Positions 1 to 7,044 of a stretch of DNA of 16,652 nucleotides are shown one piece after another. The position numbers and the translations under genes are program-made. A model generated the notes under the pieces. That model was not told where the DNA came from, did no database searches, and saw nothing but the letters and a program-made list of their open reading frames with translations. The first letter of the stretch is position 1. The number at the start of each line of letters is the position of its first letter. The stretch spans positions 1 through 16,652 of the forward strand of contig JAAYXQ010000188.1 in assembly GCA_012515825.1 (NCBI GenBank), written 5' to 3'. The DNA comes from Fibrobacter sp. (GTDB lineage Bacteria; Fibrobacterota; Fibrobacteria; Fibrobacterales; Fibrobacteraceae).

Positions 1-887
1 AAGCCATAAACAGTACCTCCCATGGTAATCCAAAGAATTAAACCAATCATCACAAGCACACTAATCAAAACATTCGCTAAAAAAAAGTCTCGATTCATGG
101 CATCTAGATCATCAGTCTTTCTATATAGATGAATATATATAATAGAAGTTGTCATTAACAAGACCACGACCAACCAAACTATACCTAAACTATAATAAAA
201 CCCAAATGCAGCACAAACAAAAAGCATCATGATATGGCTCACAAGAGCAATTTTTAAAGCTTTCGTTCTACCAAACTTTGCTGGAACTGAGTGCAATCCC
301 ATATCTTTATCAATCTTTTCATCTTGTGTCGCGTAAATGATATCAAACCCACCCATCCATAGAGCAAGAATAATAGACATAAAAATCGGGAATAAAGAAA
401 ACTCTCCACGTACAGCAATCCATGCCCCTAAAGGGCTCATTCCTATAGCAAAGCCTAAATACCAATGGCATAAAAAAGAAAAGCGTTTCCAAAAAGAATA
501 AGAAAGCAATAAAAGGAACACTGGCAAAGCAAAAGCAAAAGCCAAAAAATTCAAAAAATAAGCAAACGTAATAAACAAAACACCGTTTACAATTACAAAA
601 GCAATGACACTCTTTTTCTTTATTTTACCTGCGGGCAAGTGCCTTGACGCCGTTCTTGGATTTTTTGCGTCAAAATCAGCATCCGCAAGCCTATTAAAAG
701 ACATCGCCCCATTACGGGCCGTGACCATACACCCCACAATCAACAAAACTATTTTTAGGATTTCTAAAAAGGACATCCCTTGAAATCCATTTGCAGCCAC
801 CCACATAGAAGCAAGCGCAAAAGGCATCGCAAACAAAGTATGGCTAAAACGGACTAAGTGCCCAAACTCTAATATTTTTTTAAGCAT
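1..887 (-). CDS. ubiA: UbiA-family polyprenyltransferase (menaquinone pathway), 3' end outside window
   Basis: This is an integral-membrane aromatic prenyltransferase that attaches a polyprenyl tail to an aromatic ring acid. The reading frame opens with ATG at 887 and stays open to base 1, giving about 295 codons, close to full family length; the stop lies outside the window. Both Mg-diphosphate motifs are visible: NRLADADFD (Asp69 and Asp73) and DIIYATQDEKID (Asp182, Asp189, Asp193). Several hydrophobic membrane segments surround them. The start ATGCTTAA overlaps the ubiX stop by 8 bases, and a GGAAAGG ribosome site lies just upstream. Placement after menG and ubiX suggests the quinone step of the futalosine pathway (MqnP-like) rather than ubiquinone synthesis. 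MenA is less likely given the UbiA-type first motif. The family call is firm; the exact substrate is inferred. Confidence 0.9.
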   Translation of the reverse strand, partial: MLKKILEFGHLVRFSHTLFAMPFALASMWVAANGFQGMSFLEILKIVLLIVGCMVTARNGAMSFNRLADADFDAKNPRTASRHLPAGKIKKKSVIAFVIVNGVLFITFAYFLNFLAFAFALPVFLLLLSYSFWKRFSFLCHWYLGFAIGMSPLGAWIAVRGEFSLFPIFMSIILALWMGGFDIIYATQDEKIDKDMGLHSVPAKFGRTKALKIALVSHIMMLFVCAAFGFYYSLGIVWLVVVLLMTTSIIYIHLYRKTDDLDAMNRDFFLANVLISVLVMIGLILWITMGGTVYG

Positions 888-1440
888 GATGCCCTTTCCA
901 ATCTGGTGATAATTCATGTTCGATTTTCAGGTGAGATAAAACTTTTGCAACAACGGTATCAACCAATTCTTCAATCGTCGTTGGATTTCTGTAAAAGGCA
1001 GGGCTCGCTGGAACAATAGAAGCTCTCGCCTGATATAACTTCATCATGTTTTCAAGATGAATAGCATTGTAAGGCATTTCTCTAGGTACAATCACTAAAG
1101 GACGATTTTCTTTTAAGCACACATCTGCGCTTCGTACTAATAAATTATCAGCGACACCAGTACTCACTTTTGCTAGAGTCCCCATCGAACAAGGTACAAT
1201 AGCCATTCCATCATAAGAAGAACTGCCACTCGCTGCTTCTACAAAAAAATCATCTATATCAAAAACAGAATCACACCAATCATAAAGTTTTGATTGTTTT
1301 TCATAGTCAATCACGAGCTTTGCTGTTTGTGTTGGAATAAGGTGAACTTCGTGCCCTTTATTTTTTAAGTGCATCGCAAGCCTAGTGGCGTAAATACTTC
1401 CAGAAGCTCCTGTCACTCCAAGAATAATTCGTTTTTTCAT
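880..1440 (-). CDS. ubiX: UbiX-like flavin prenyltransferase
   Basis: UbiX joins dimethylallyl phosphate to reduced FMN, making the prenyl-FMN cofactor used by UbiD-type decarboxylases. The 186-residue length is normal for the family. The N-terminal FMN-binding stretch GVTGASGS is at residues 9-16. The central VPCSMGTLAKVSTGVADNLL stretch and the following VPREMPYNAIHLENM stretch are classic UbiX signatures. The protein is soluble, without a signal peptide. It starts at ATG 1440, overlapping the menG stop as ATGA, and its stop overlaps the ubiA start by 8 bases, so the three genes are almost certainly co-translated. No ubiD lies in the window, so the partner decarboxylase must be encoded elsewhere. 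In a menaquinone setting it would match the step proposed for MqnM. Confidence 0.93.
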   Translation of the reverse strand: MKKRIILGVTGASGSIYATRLAMHLKNKGHEVHLIPTQTAKLVIDYEKQSKLYDWCDSVFDIDDFFVEAASGSSSYDGMAIVPCSMGTLAKVSTGVADNLLVRSADVCLKENRPLVIVPREMPYNAIHLENMMKLYQARASIVPASPAFYRNPTTIEELVDTVVAKVLSHLKIEHELSPDWKGHHA

Positions 1441-2132
1441 AAGCTTTCTTCTTTCTTTTTCATCAACACTCGGTATGCGATCCCGAAATCACAAGCCTTC
1501 ACTTCTTCTACTTCAAAGCCTTTCTGTTGAGCCAGCAGAACATAGTTTTCTATCGTCAAAAAGCCACGAACAGAACGAACCAAGTATTCATAAGCCTCTT
1601 TTTTTCCACTAAAGAAAGCACCCACAATTGGAATAAAAATTGGAGCCAAGACATTATAAAAGAAACGACTAAACCAATTGGAAGGGGCAAAAAATTCAAG
1701 CGTCACAAAATAGCCCCCTGGCTTTAAAATGCGTTTGACTTCATCTAAACCAAGAGAGGCGTCTGGTAAATTCCTCATCCCAAAACCATTAAGAATTACA
1801 TCAAAAAGAGCTCCAGGGAAAGGTGTTTTTAGAGCGTCCATTTGCACTACAAAAGACTCTTTTGACTTCAGTACAGAACGGTAAAGCATTCCATAAGAAA
1901 AGTCTCCTATCACGCTGCATTTAGGTTTCTCTAGTTCTTGTGCATACGTTTTTGCAAAGTCTCCAGTACCACCACATAAATCAAGTAAATTTGCCGAAGG
2001 AGGCACCTTATTTCGAAGCATCCGACAACTAGCCTTACGCCAAGCCACATCTCTAAAAAGACTCAAAGCATGATTTAAAAAATCATACCGATGAGCAATA
2101 CCATCAAACATTTTTCTTATCGGACTAACCAT
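1437..2132 (-). CDS. menG: Demethylmenaquinone methyltransferase (UbiE/MenG)
   Basis: This is an S-adenosylmethionine-dependent C-methyltransferase that performs the last step of menaquinone synthesis. The 231-residue protein has the UbiE N-terminal signature MFDGIAHRYDFLNH (residues 8-21) followed by a WR pair. The SAM-binding motif LDLCGGTGD is near residue 50, then NGFGMRNLPD and a KRILKPGGYFVTLEF motif in the Rossmann core. The ATG at 2132 has AGGG only two bases upstream, which is tight. The in-frame ATG of residue 8 (start MFDG) is possible but would trim conserved N-terminal sequence. A strong terminator hairpin sits only 13 bases upstream of the start, so either a promoter lies between 2176 and 2222 or expression depends on read-through. 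UbiE can act on ubiquinone or menaquinone precursors; menaquinone is inferred from the context. Confidence 0.92.
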   Translation of the reverse strand: MVSPIRKMFDGIAHRYDFLNHALSLFRDVAWRKASCRMLRNKVPPSANLLDLCGGTGDFAKTYAQELEKPKCSVIGDFSYGMLYRSVLKSKESFVVQMDALKTPFPGALFDVILNGFGMRNLPDASLGLDEVKRILKPGGYFVTLEFFAPSNWFSRFFYNVLAPIFIPIVGAFFSGKKEAYEYLVRSVRGFLTIENYVLLAQQKGFEVEEVKACDFGIAYRVLMKKKEESL

Positions 2133-2144
2133 AACCCTAAAGAT

Positions 2145-2175
2145 AAAAAGACAACGCCCGAGACGTTGCCTTTTT
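2145..2175 (-). terminator. Rho-independent terminator after the CotH gene
   Basis: Bases 2145-2156 pair with 2164-2175 in a 12-bp stem (one G-U) around a 7-base loop. On the minus strand the GC-rich centre is flanked by five A and five T. It lies 47 bases past the CotH stop and ends 13 bases before the menG start, so it also occupies the menG leader. Confidence 0.8.
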
Positions 2176-2222
2176 AAAATAAAATACTGTTTTTCTATTC
2201 AATAATAGATGAAAAAGAAATG

Positions 2223-4670
2223 CTACTTAAATGTGGCAATATAAGTAGCTCCTTCTGTTGGAGTGACTAAACGAGGATTCGCTGTGGAGCCATCTTCCCA
2301 CTTCACAAAAGTTGCTCCTGCTTGAGTAGGAATAGCCGTTAATTGCATGTCTATCCCGCCAAAGAACGTTCCAGTATAATTTGTTTTTGTTGCATTTCTT
2401 GGTGGTAAAGTCATTCCTTCCATCAAAACAATTCCGCTTCCAGTGGACTGAATTGCAATGGTCACATCAGAAGATAAATCAAACTCAGAACGATATTCTT
2501 CCCATGCGCTCGTTTCTCTTTCCGCTCCAAAAGACTTTAGAGCAGAACCCGTATAAGAAACGCTATTTTTACGAGGCCAGCGTTCAATATCTCGGTCCAT
2601 TTCTGCTTCTGGAATTTTTGAAACCATAGCATCAGTAATAGAATCGATTCGAGCGGAAGTTAAATAATTCTTCAGCATCACCGCAGAACGATGAATAAAC
2701 ATCCGCTTAAAATCTGGATTTTTGATTAACTTAATATAAAGCTGAGCAAAGCAACCTTTATCATTACATTTAGACTCATTTTGTCCGCCTTTTCTAATCC
2801 AGTCAAACATGTTAGTCCATGTTCCAAAGCCTGAAACAGCCCATTCAAAATTAAATCCATGATCCAAATCAAATACGACAAATTTCCAAGGATGCTCTGG
2901 AGCGGAACGCCATGCACGAACGTTATTATTTGGCCAATCTCCATTTCTATAAAAAATCTGAGCGGCCATATAATCAGCATAACTACCAACATCTACCATA
3001 GCTCGAATCGTTTCATAAGCAGTGCTTCCCGCTTCAGAGAAATCACTTGCATCTACAAAATCAAGCATCGCTACATACCCATCGATTGTTCCGCCATTGG
3101 CTGTTACCAAACGATTAGTATGTTTAATAGATTCCACCGTCGAGGCGTCTATGCCATAATTAGTTTCTACAAAGTGTTCATTTAAGCGTTCTCGTAAATC
3201 GTGAATTCCAAAGTACTCTCCATTATAGAATACAATCACTTGACGAGATCTTTGATAATCAACACCAGAGCCTTCAAGTAAAGCACCTCCCATTGCATCT
3301 TCCACAAAATCCCAATGGAAGCGATTACCATTATTCCTTAAGTTAAACGCCTTAAATTTTTTTGCATCTGGACGAGTTTCAAAAAGTGGGTATTCCAACC
3401 GACCATCTTGATACTGCTCACGCATAGAAATAGAAACAGACTTTTTATCATTATAACGACTCCAGCCGCCCATAATGGAAAGGCCTGCATTAATATTCCA
3501 TGCTCTAGGAGTACCAACATTTGCAGATTCAAAAAATTCAACATGAACAGGAAGTTCTATATCTTTAAAATAATTTGCATCATAACAAGGTTCTGCACAA
3601 CTAGCAATGCCTTGAGAATAATACCCATTAGCAGAATCAAACATATCATAAGGATCAACTGCAATCGAAAGAACAGGCATGCTCACGGTTTCGCTGATAA
3701 AGAACGTATTTGTTACAATTGTCTTTGTGAGTAAGCCATCTTTAAAGGCGCCACAACGAACAACAGTCGACTTTTCTAAAAATTGAGAACTTGAAAAAAC
3801 AGGCGTGTTCTTATCTGGAACAGAACCGTCAAAAGTACAACGAACAGAAGCGCCATCTGTTGATGTAGGAGGATTTAATGTGATTGGCTCACTATAAAAT
3901 CCTGCTTGACGATCTCCAAAAGTAACGGGATTGGTGACACCAGAATATGGATCTGACTCTGTATTCTTTTTTTCTGGAGTGGGTTTTGCAAAATACTTCC
4001 AACTACCACCATCTACACGGCCCCAGCTCACACCTGGTTCTAAAACAGGATATTTTACAGAATCTCGAATATTCCAATTGTAGTCTATTAGGTAAATAGA
4101 ACCGCCATCTTTTTCTAACTTCCAATTCGTATGCGTCCGGAAATGCGTAGTGTCTGTATCTGTCCCCTCTTTAGCCACACGTAAATCAAGATTATCACAG
4201 AAAACCGTTCTAAATTGTTTTGGACCAATGACCTCATCTCCAAAAACCCATTTACGAGGTTCCACTAAGTTTTCGACAAGTGAATACCCATTCAAATTAG
4301 CCGTTTCAGACCCAGCATTATAAATTTCAACCCAACCAGGATCTGAACCTGTTTCATCCAACCAGATGTAATTAATTGGATTCACTTCTGTAATCAATAA
4401 AGAAGACTGGCCCACCCAAGTTACAGTTGAATCATTAGGGACAATGGAAGAAGAGGAAGTTCCAACACCAGTCGACGAAGACGAACCAACATTAGAAGAG
4501 CTTGATGTATTTACTATGCCTGAAGAAAGGGGCGCTCCAGAAGAGGCCCCATTAGATAAATTAGAACTACTAGAATCAATCTCTTCTGGTTTCTGTGGAT
4601 CTTCTGAGCAGCCTAAAACGAATAAAATACAACCAGATACTAAAACTTTAATAAAAGAATTACAATGCAA
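2223..4670 (-). CDS. Surface lipoprotein with lamin-tail, chitobiase-like and CotH kinase domains
   Basis: A predicted exported lipoprotein of about 815 residues. It has a signal peptide ending in the lipobox VLGC (Cys21 from the TTG start), then a low-complexity linker (about 33-78) with four runs of Ser. A lamin-tail domain follows (about 88-165, LLITEVNP...GWVEIYNAGS). Next is a chitobiase/hexosaminidase C-terminal-like segment (about 255-325, with CTFDGSVPDKNTP). The CotH domain covers about 330-670, with YFGIHDLRERLN, NGDWPNNNVRAWR and WKFVVFDLDHGF. The tail (about 765-815) resembles an InlB-type repeat ending in ATYIATF. CotH proteins include atypical kinases of spore coats and of secreted or cell-surface proteins; the target here is unknown. 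Start: AGGTGG at 4681-4676 sits five bases before TTG 4670, which I prefer to the GTG at 4679. The stop is TAG. It is a single-gene unit with its own terminator. Confidence 0.85.
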   Translation of the reverse strand: MHCNSFIKVLVSGCILFVLGCSEDPQKPEEIDSSSSNLSNGASSGAPLSSGIVNTSSSSNVGSSSSTGVGTSSSSIVPNDSTVTWVGQSSLLITEVNPINYIWLDETGSDPGWVEIYNAGSETANLNGYSLVENLVEPRKWVFGDEVIGPKQFRTVFCDNLDLRVAKEGTDTDTTHFRTHTNWKLEKDGGSIYLIDYNWNIRDSVKYPVLEPGVSWGRVDGGSWKYFAKPTPEKKNTESDPYSGVTNPVTFGDRQAGFYSEPITLNPPTSTDGASVRCTFDGSVPDKNTPVFSSSQFLEKSTVVRCGAFKDGLLTKTIVTNTFFISETVSMPVLSIAVDPYDMFDSANGYYSQGIASCAEPCYDANYFKDIELPVHVEFFESANVGTPRAWNINAGLSIMGGWSRYNDKKSVSISMREQYQDGRLEYPLFETRPDAKKFKAFNLRNNGNRFHWDFVEDAMGGALLEGSGVDYQRSRQVIVFYNGEYFGIHDLRERLNEHFVETNYGIDASTVESIKHTNRLVTANGGTIDGYVAMLDFVDASDFSEAGSTAYETIRAMVDVGSYADYMAAQIFYRNGDWPNNNVRAWRSAPEHPWKFVVFDLDHGFNFEWAVSGFGTWTNMFDWIRKGGQNESKCNDKGCFAQLYIKLIKNPDFKRMFIHRSAVMLKNYLTSARIDSITDAMVSKIPEAEMDRDIERWPRKNSVSYTGSALKSFGAERETSAWEEYRSEFDLSSDVTIAIQSTGSGIVLMEGMTLPPRNATKTNYTGTFFGGIDMQLTAIPTQAGATFVKWEDGSTANPRLVTPTEGATYIATFK

Positions 4671-4675
4671 AATAA

Positions 4676-4681
4676 CCACCT
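4676..4681 (-). promoter_or_regulatory. Ribosome binding site AGGTGG deciding a TTG start for the CotH gene
   Basis: AGGTGG is followed by five bases (TTATT) and then TTG at 4670. The upstream alternative GTG at 4679 lies inside this Shine-Dalgarno sequence and has only a weak GAAAG in front of it. Confidence 0.6.
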
Positions 4682-4812
4682 ATCGAAAGCTTTCTACACC
4701 CATATGCCAAAACCTTTCATTTCAAATCTATATGAAAAAATAATTTAAAATTAATACTTAACAGTAATATTCTGTTTACACCTTTTTTTTCTGTATTTTC
4801 TATCACTTTCCC

Positions 4813-4841
4813 TTGACACATTGAAAATTCTGTGTTAAATT
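4813..4841 (+). promoter_or_regulatory. Promoter of tRNA-Phe
   Basis: A perfect -35 box TTGACA (4813-4818) is followed at 17 bases by TAAATT (4836-4841), or at 16 bases by TTAAAT. The predicted start near 4848 leaves about a 12-base leader before the tRNA. The rest of the gap between 4680 and 4812 is AT-rich and should hold the divergent CotH promoter, but I cannot place it. Confidence 0.7.
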
Positions 4842-4860
4842 TGGCATCTATCAACAGAAT

Positions 4861-4933
<73 letters not shown>

Positions 4934-4939
4934 CTCAAC

Positions 4940-4970
4940 AAAAAAACTTCACTTTTAGTGAAGTTTTTTT
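4940..4970. terminator. Bidirectional terminator between tRNA-Phe and the HD-GYP gene
   Basis: A perfect 13-bp stem (4940-4952 with 4958-4970) surrounds a 5-base loop. It has seven A on one side and seven T on the other, so it works on either strand. It ends tRNA-Phe transcripts from the left and HD-GYP gene transcripts from the right. Confidence 0.9.
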
Positions 4971-5012
4971 GTTTTATGTCAAATTTTTGAAAAAACAGAC
5001 TTATTAGCGGGT

Positions 5013-6116
5013 TTATTTATATTCGCTAATAAAATCATCCCAATGTAACAATAAAATATCAATCAACTCTTTTTGAAACTGATGATCTTTTTGTTTTATA
5101 AAAAAATCTTTCACCATTTCTTCTGACCAAGCTTCTTTATAACAACGAGCAGAACTCAATGCATCAAAAACATCAACTACCGCACAAATTCGGCTAGAAA
5201 GGGGGATATTCTCACCAGAAAGTCCTTTTGGATATCCAGAACCGTCCCAATGCTCATGATGACCTATAGCCATTTCTGCCGCTAATTGCAGCAATTTTCT
5301 TGAAGAACTCTTTAAAAGATGGTGGCCCATTACAGTATGAGTTTTCATCACCTCATATTCATCAGGAGTAAATTTCCCTGTTTTTTGTAAAATCGCATCA
5401 GGAATTGCAACTTTTCCTAAATCATGCAACGGGGCAGCCAAACGAATTTGATTCGCTTCATATTCACTTAGCCCTAAATAACAAGCCATTTTATAACAAG
5501 AGGCGGCGACTCGCGTGACATGATCAGCCGTTTCCTTACTGCGATGTTCAGATACTTCTCCTAAAATATTGAGTATTTCAGCCTGTGTATCTTCTAATTC
5601 TTTCGTTAGCAAAGCAGATTCTAGCGTTTTTCCAGAATAAACAGCCGTTAAACTTAGATACTCCACATCTTTTGGAGAAAAGTAATAAGGAGGATTTTTT
5701 TTATTTATGGCTTGAAAAACACCTATAATAGCCCCCTCCGAATTTTTCAGAGGCACTGTAAGTACGGATTGAGTGTGGTAAGTTGTTTTTTGATCGCTTC
5801 TGGAATCGAACCTAGAATCTTTGTACGCATCCTTAATACAAAGGCTTTCTCCAGTTTTCACAGTATGCCCAACAAAGCCTAAATTCATGGGAATTCTAAG
5901 TTCATCTACCCCATGAGCCACCTTTGTCCACATTTCGCCCTTATTTTCATCAATAAGCCACAATGAGCAACGATCCGCTCCAACCAAAGAACGACCTAAA
6001 TCGGCCATTAAAATCAAAAGACCGTCCATTTTACGTTCTTCTGCAATTTTTGGCATATAGGAGAACAATAAATTGAGGATTTCCTCTGTATTAGACTCAT
6101 TCTTTGATTCATTCAT
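5013..6116 (-). CDS. GAF and HD-GYP domain protein, probable cyclic-di-GMP phosphodiesterase
   Basis: A soluble 367-residue signalling protein with no membrane segment or signal peptide. A GAF sensory domain spans about residues 20-170 (DRCSLWLID, GFVGHTVKTGE, VLTVPLKNSEG). An HD-GYP domain follows at about 180-365. It shows EHRSKETADHVTR, the HD pair at His231-Asp232 in HDLGK, His260, and HHEHWDGSGYPKGL with the GYP triad at 294-296. These metal-binding and signature residues are intact, so degradation of cyclic di-GMP is the likely activity. The GAF ligand cannot be read from the sequence. The gene stands alone between two plus-strand tRNA genes and ends at the shared terminator 4940-4970. 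No clear Shine-Dalgarno sequence precedes ATG 6116. Its link to adhesion or envelope functions nearby is only a guess. Confidence 0.92.
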   Translation of the reverse strand: MNESKNESNTEEILNLLFSYMPKIAEERKMDGLLILMADLGRSLVGADRCSLWLIDENKGEMWTKVAHGVDELRIPMNLGFVGHTVKTGESLCIKDAYKDSRFDSRSDQKTTYHTQSVLTVPLKNSEGAIIGVFQAINKKNPPYYFSPKDVEYLSLTAVYSGKTLESALLTKELEDTQAEILNILGEVSEHRSKETADHVTRVAASCYKMACYLGLSEYEANQIRLAAPLHDLGKVAIPDAILQKTGKFTPDEYEVMKTHTVMGHHLLKSSSRKLLQLAAEMAIGHHEHWDGSGYPKGLSGENIPLSSRICAVVDVFDALSSARCYKEAWSEEMVKDFFIKQKDHQFQKELIDILLLHWDDFISEYK

Positions 6117-6158
6117 AACTAAAATTTAAATATAAAGATTAAAAAAGGCATCCTGCTA

Positions 6159-6187
6159 TTGACGAAATGACACTTCTTTTTTATCGT
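6159..6187 (+). promoter_or_regulatory. Candidate promoter of tRNA-Ser
   Basis: TTGACG (6159-6164) is followed after 17 bases by TATCGT (6182-6187). This would start transcription a few bases before the tRNA at 6200. The -10 box is weak (4 of 6 matches), so this is moderate evidence. Confidence 0.5.
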
Positions 6188-6199
6188 TGCTGCTATTCC

Positions 6200-6280
6200 G
6201 GAGGAATAGGCTAATTGGTAAGTCAGCGGTCTTGAAAACCGCCGCCGCAAGGCTTGGGGGTTCGAGTCCCTCTTCCTCCG
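6200..6280 (+). tRNA. tRNA-Ser (anticodon TGA)
   Basis: The acceptor GGAGGAA pairs with TTCCTCC, and the discriminator is G at 6280, as usual for serine tRNAs. The D-stem GGCT/AGTC is followed by anticodon stem GCGGT/ACCGC with loop CTTGAAA, giving TGA at 6233-6235. A class II variable arm with a GCC/GGC stem and GCAA loop follows, then the T-arm GGGGG/CCCTC with loop TTCGAGT. CCA is not encoded. The gene ends 4 bases from the comF stop codon on the other strand, and no terminator is visible between them. Confidence 0.96.
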
Positions 6281-6284
6281 CTAC

Positions 6285-6992
6285 TTAATCCCACTCTACA
6301 TCGTGGTCTGCCACCAAATCAAGCTTTGCAGACACTGGTTTTTCAAAAAGTAGCGTACATATTTTCACATCCAATTTATTTTCTTGTAATAGGGCATAAG
6401 AGCAAGCTTTTGTCGTTGCTCCTGTCGTATATACATCATCAATAATAATGCAAGTCGACCGTCCTTCTGGAATTTTTTTCTTCAACTCAAAAACACCTGC
6501 TACATTTCGTTTTCGTTCTTCAACAGATAATTTTGTTTGTGATTCACTAAAAGAACGTCGAACAACTCCATGAAAAACAACCCCTTCAAGGTGACTAGCG
6601 AGAGCAAAGGCTATTTTTTCCGTTTGGTTATACCCGCGCTCTCGATATCGAGAAGAACTAAGAGGAATAGGAATCAATAAAAATGGTTTCTTTAACAAGT
6701 CAAACCACATAAACACTTCTCGTCCTCGACAAGCCGCTGACTGTTTTACGAGATACGAAGCAAGCCCAGGCATATGATGATACTTTAACGCATGCACTAA
6801 ACGACGAGTTAAAGAATTCATGGTATATAAACAAACTACATCTTCTTGAGGAAAGAATGGCTCTTTACCAAGAGAAATCAGTTCTTCTCGACAACTAGGA
6901 CAAAGCCAAGGATCCAGCTTCTCTGTAAATAGGCCGCACCCTAAGCATGAGGAACCGAAAATAAAGTTTGAAATTCGACGAACCAACGGCAT
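6285..6992 (-). CDS. comF: ComF family protein (phosphoribosyltransferase-like)
   Basis: The 235-residue protein matches the ComFC family, which is linked to DNA uptake in competent bacteria but is widespread in non-competent ones. An N-terminal zinc-finger pair is present: CLGC (Cys16, Cys19) and CPSC (Cys31, Cys34). The middle carries PIPLSSSRYRERGYNQTEKI (109-128), a family hallmark. The C-terminal PRPP-binding loop IIIDDVYTTGATT spans about 182-194. AGGAG seven bases before ATG 6992 supports the start. It follows rodA by 52 bases and may be the last gene of the shape operon, or it may be separated from it by the weak hairpin at 7004-7031. No other competence gene is in the window, so a role in transformation is not shown. 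Confidence 0.92.
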   Translation of the reverse strand: MPLVRRISNFIFGSSCLGCGLFTEKLDPWLCPSCREELISLGKEPFFPQEDVVCLYTMNSLTRRLVHALKYHHMPGLASYLVKQSAACRGREVFMWFDLLKKPFLLIPIPLSSSRYRERGYNQTEKIAFALASHLEGVVFHGVVRRSFSESQTKLSVEERKRNVAGVFELKKKIPEGRSTCIIIDDVYTTGATTKACSYALLQENKLDVKICTLLFEKPVSAKLDLVADHDVEWD

Positions 6993-7003
6993 AAAAAACT
7001 CCT

Positions 7004-7031
7004 GAAAACGTTTTCTTATTTAAACGTTTTT
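7004..7031 (-). repeat. Inverted repeat between rodA and comF
   Basis: GAAAACGTTT (7004-7013) can pair with 7022-7031 (last pair G-U) around an 8-base loop. The first half is itself part of a 12-base palindrome GAAAACGTTTTC at 7004-7015. It lies just downstream of rodA and upstream of the comF ribosome site. It could be a weak terminator, an mRNA end-stabilising hairpin or an operator. The stem is AT-rich and lacks a clear T tract. Confidence 0.35.
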
Positions 7032-7044
7032 TCAAGAGATTTTT

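Noticed and set aside
2859..3734. Plus-strand open frames of about 108 codons opposite the CotH gene
   Set aside because: They lie wholly antisense to a gene with clear domains, lack ribosome sites and show no recognisable protein features.
4444..4743. Glu-rich plus-strand open frame
   Set aside because: It is the complement of the serine-repeat linker and signal-peptide region of the CotH gene; its composition is explained by that.
6254..6445. Plus-strand open frame starting inside tRNA-Ser
   Set aside because: It begins within the tRNA and runs antisense to the end of comF.
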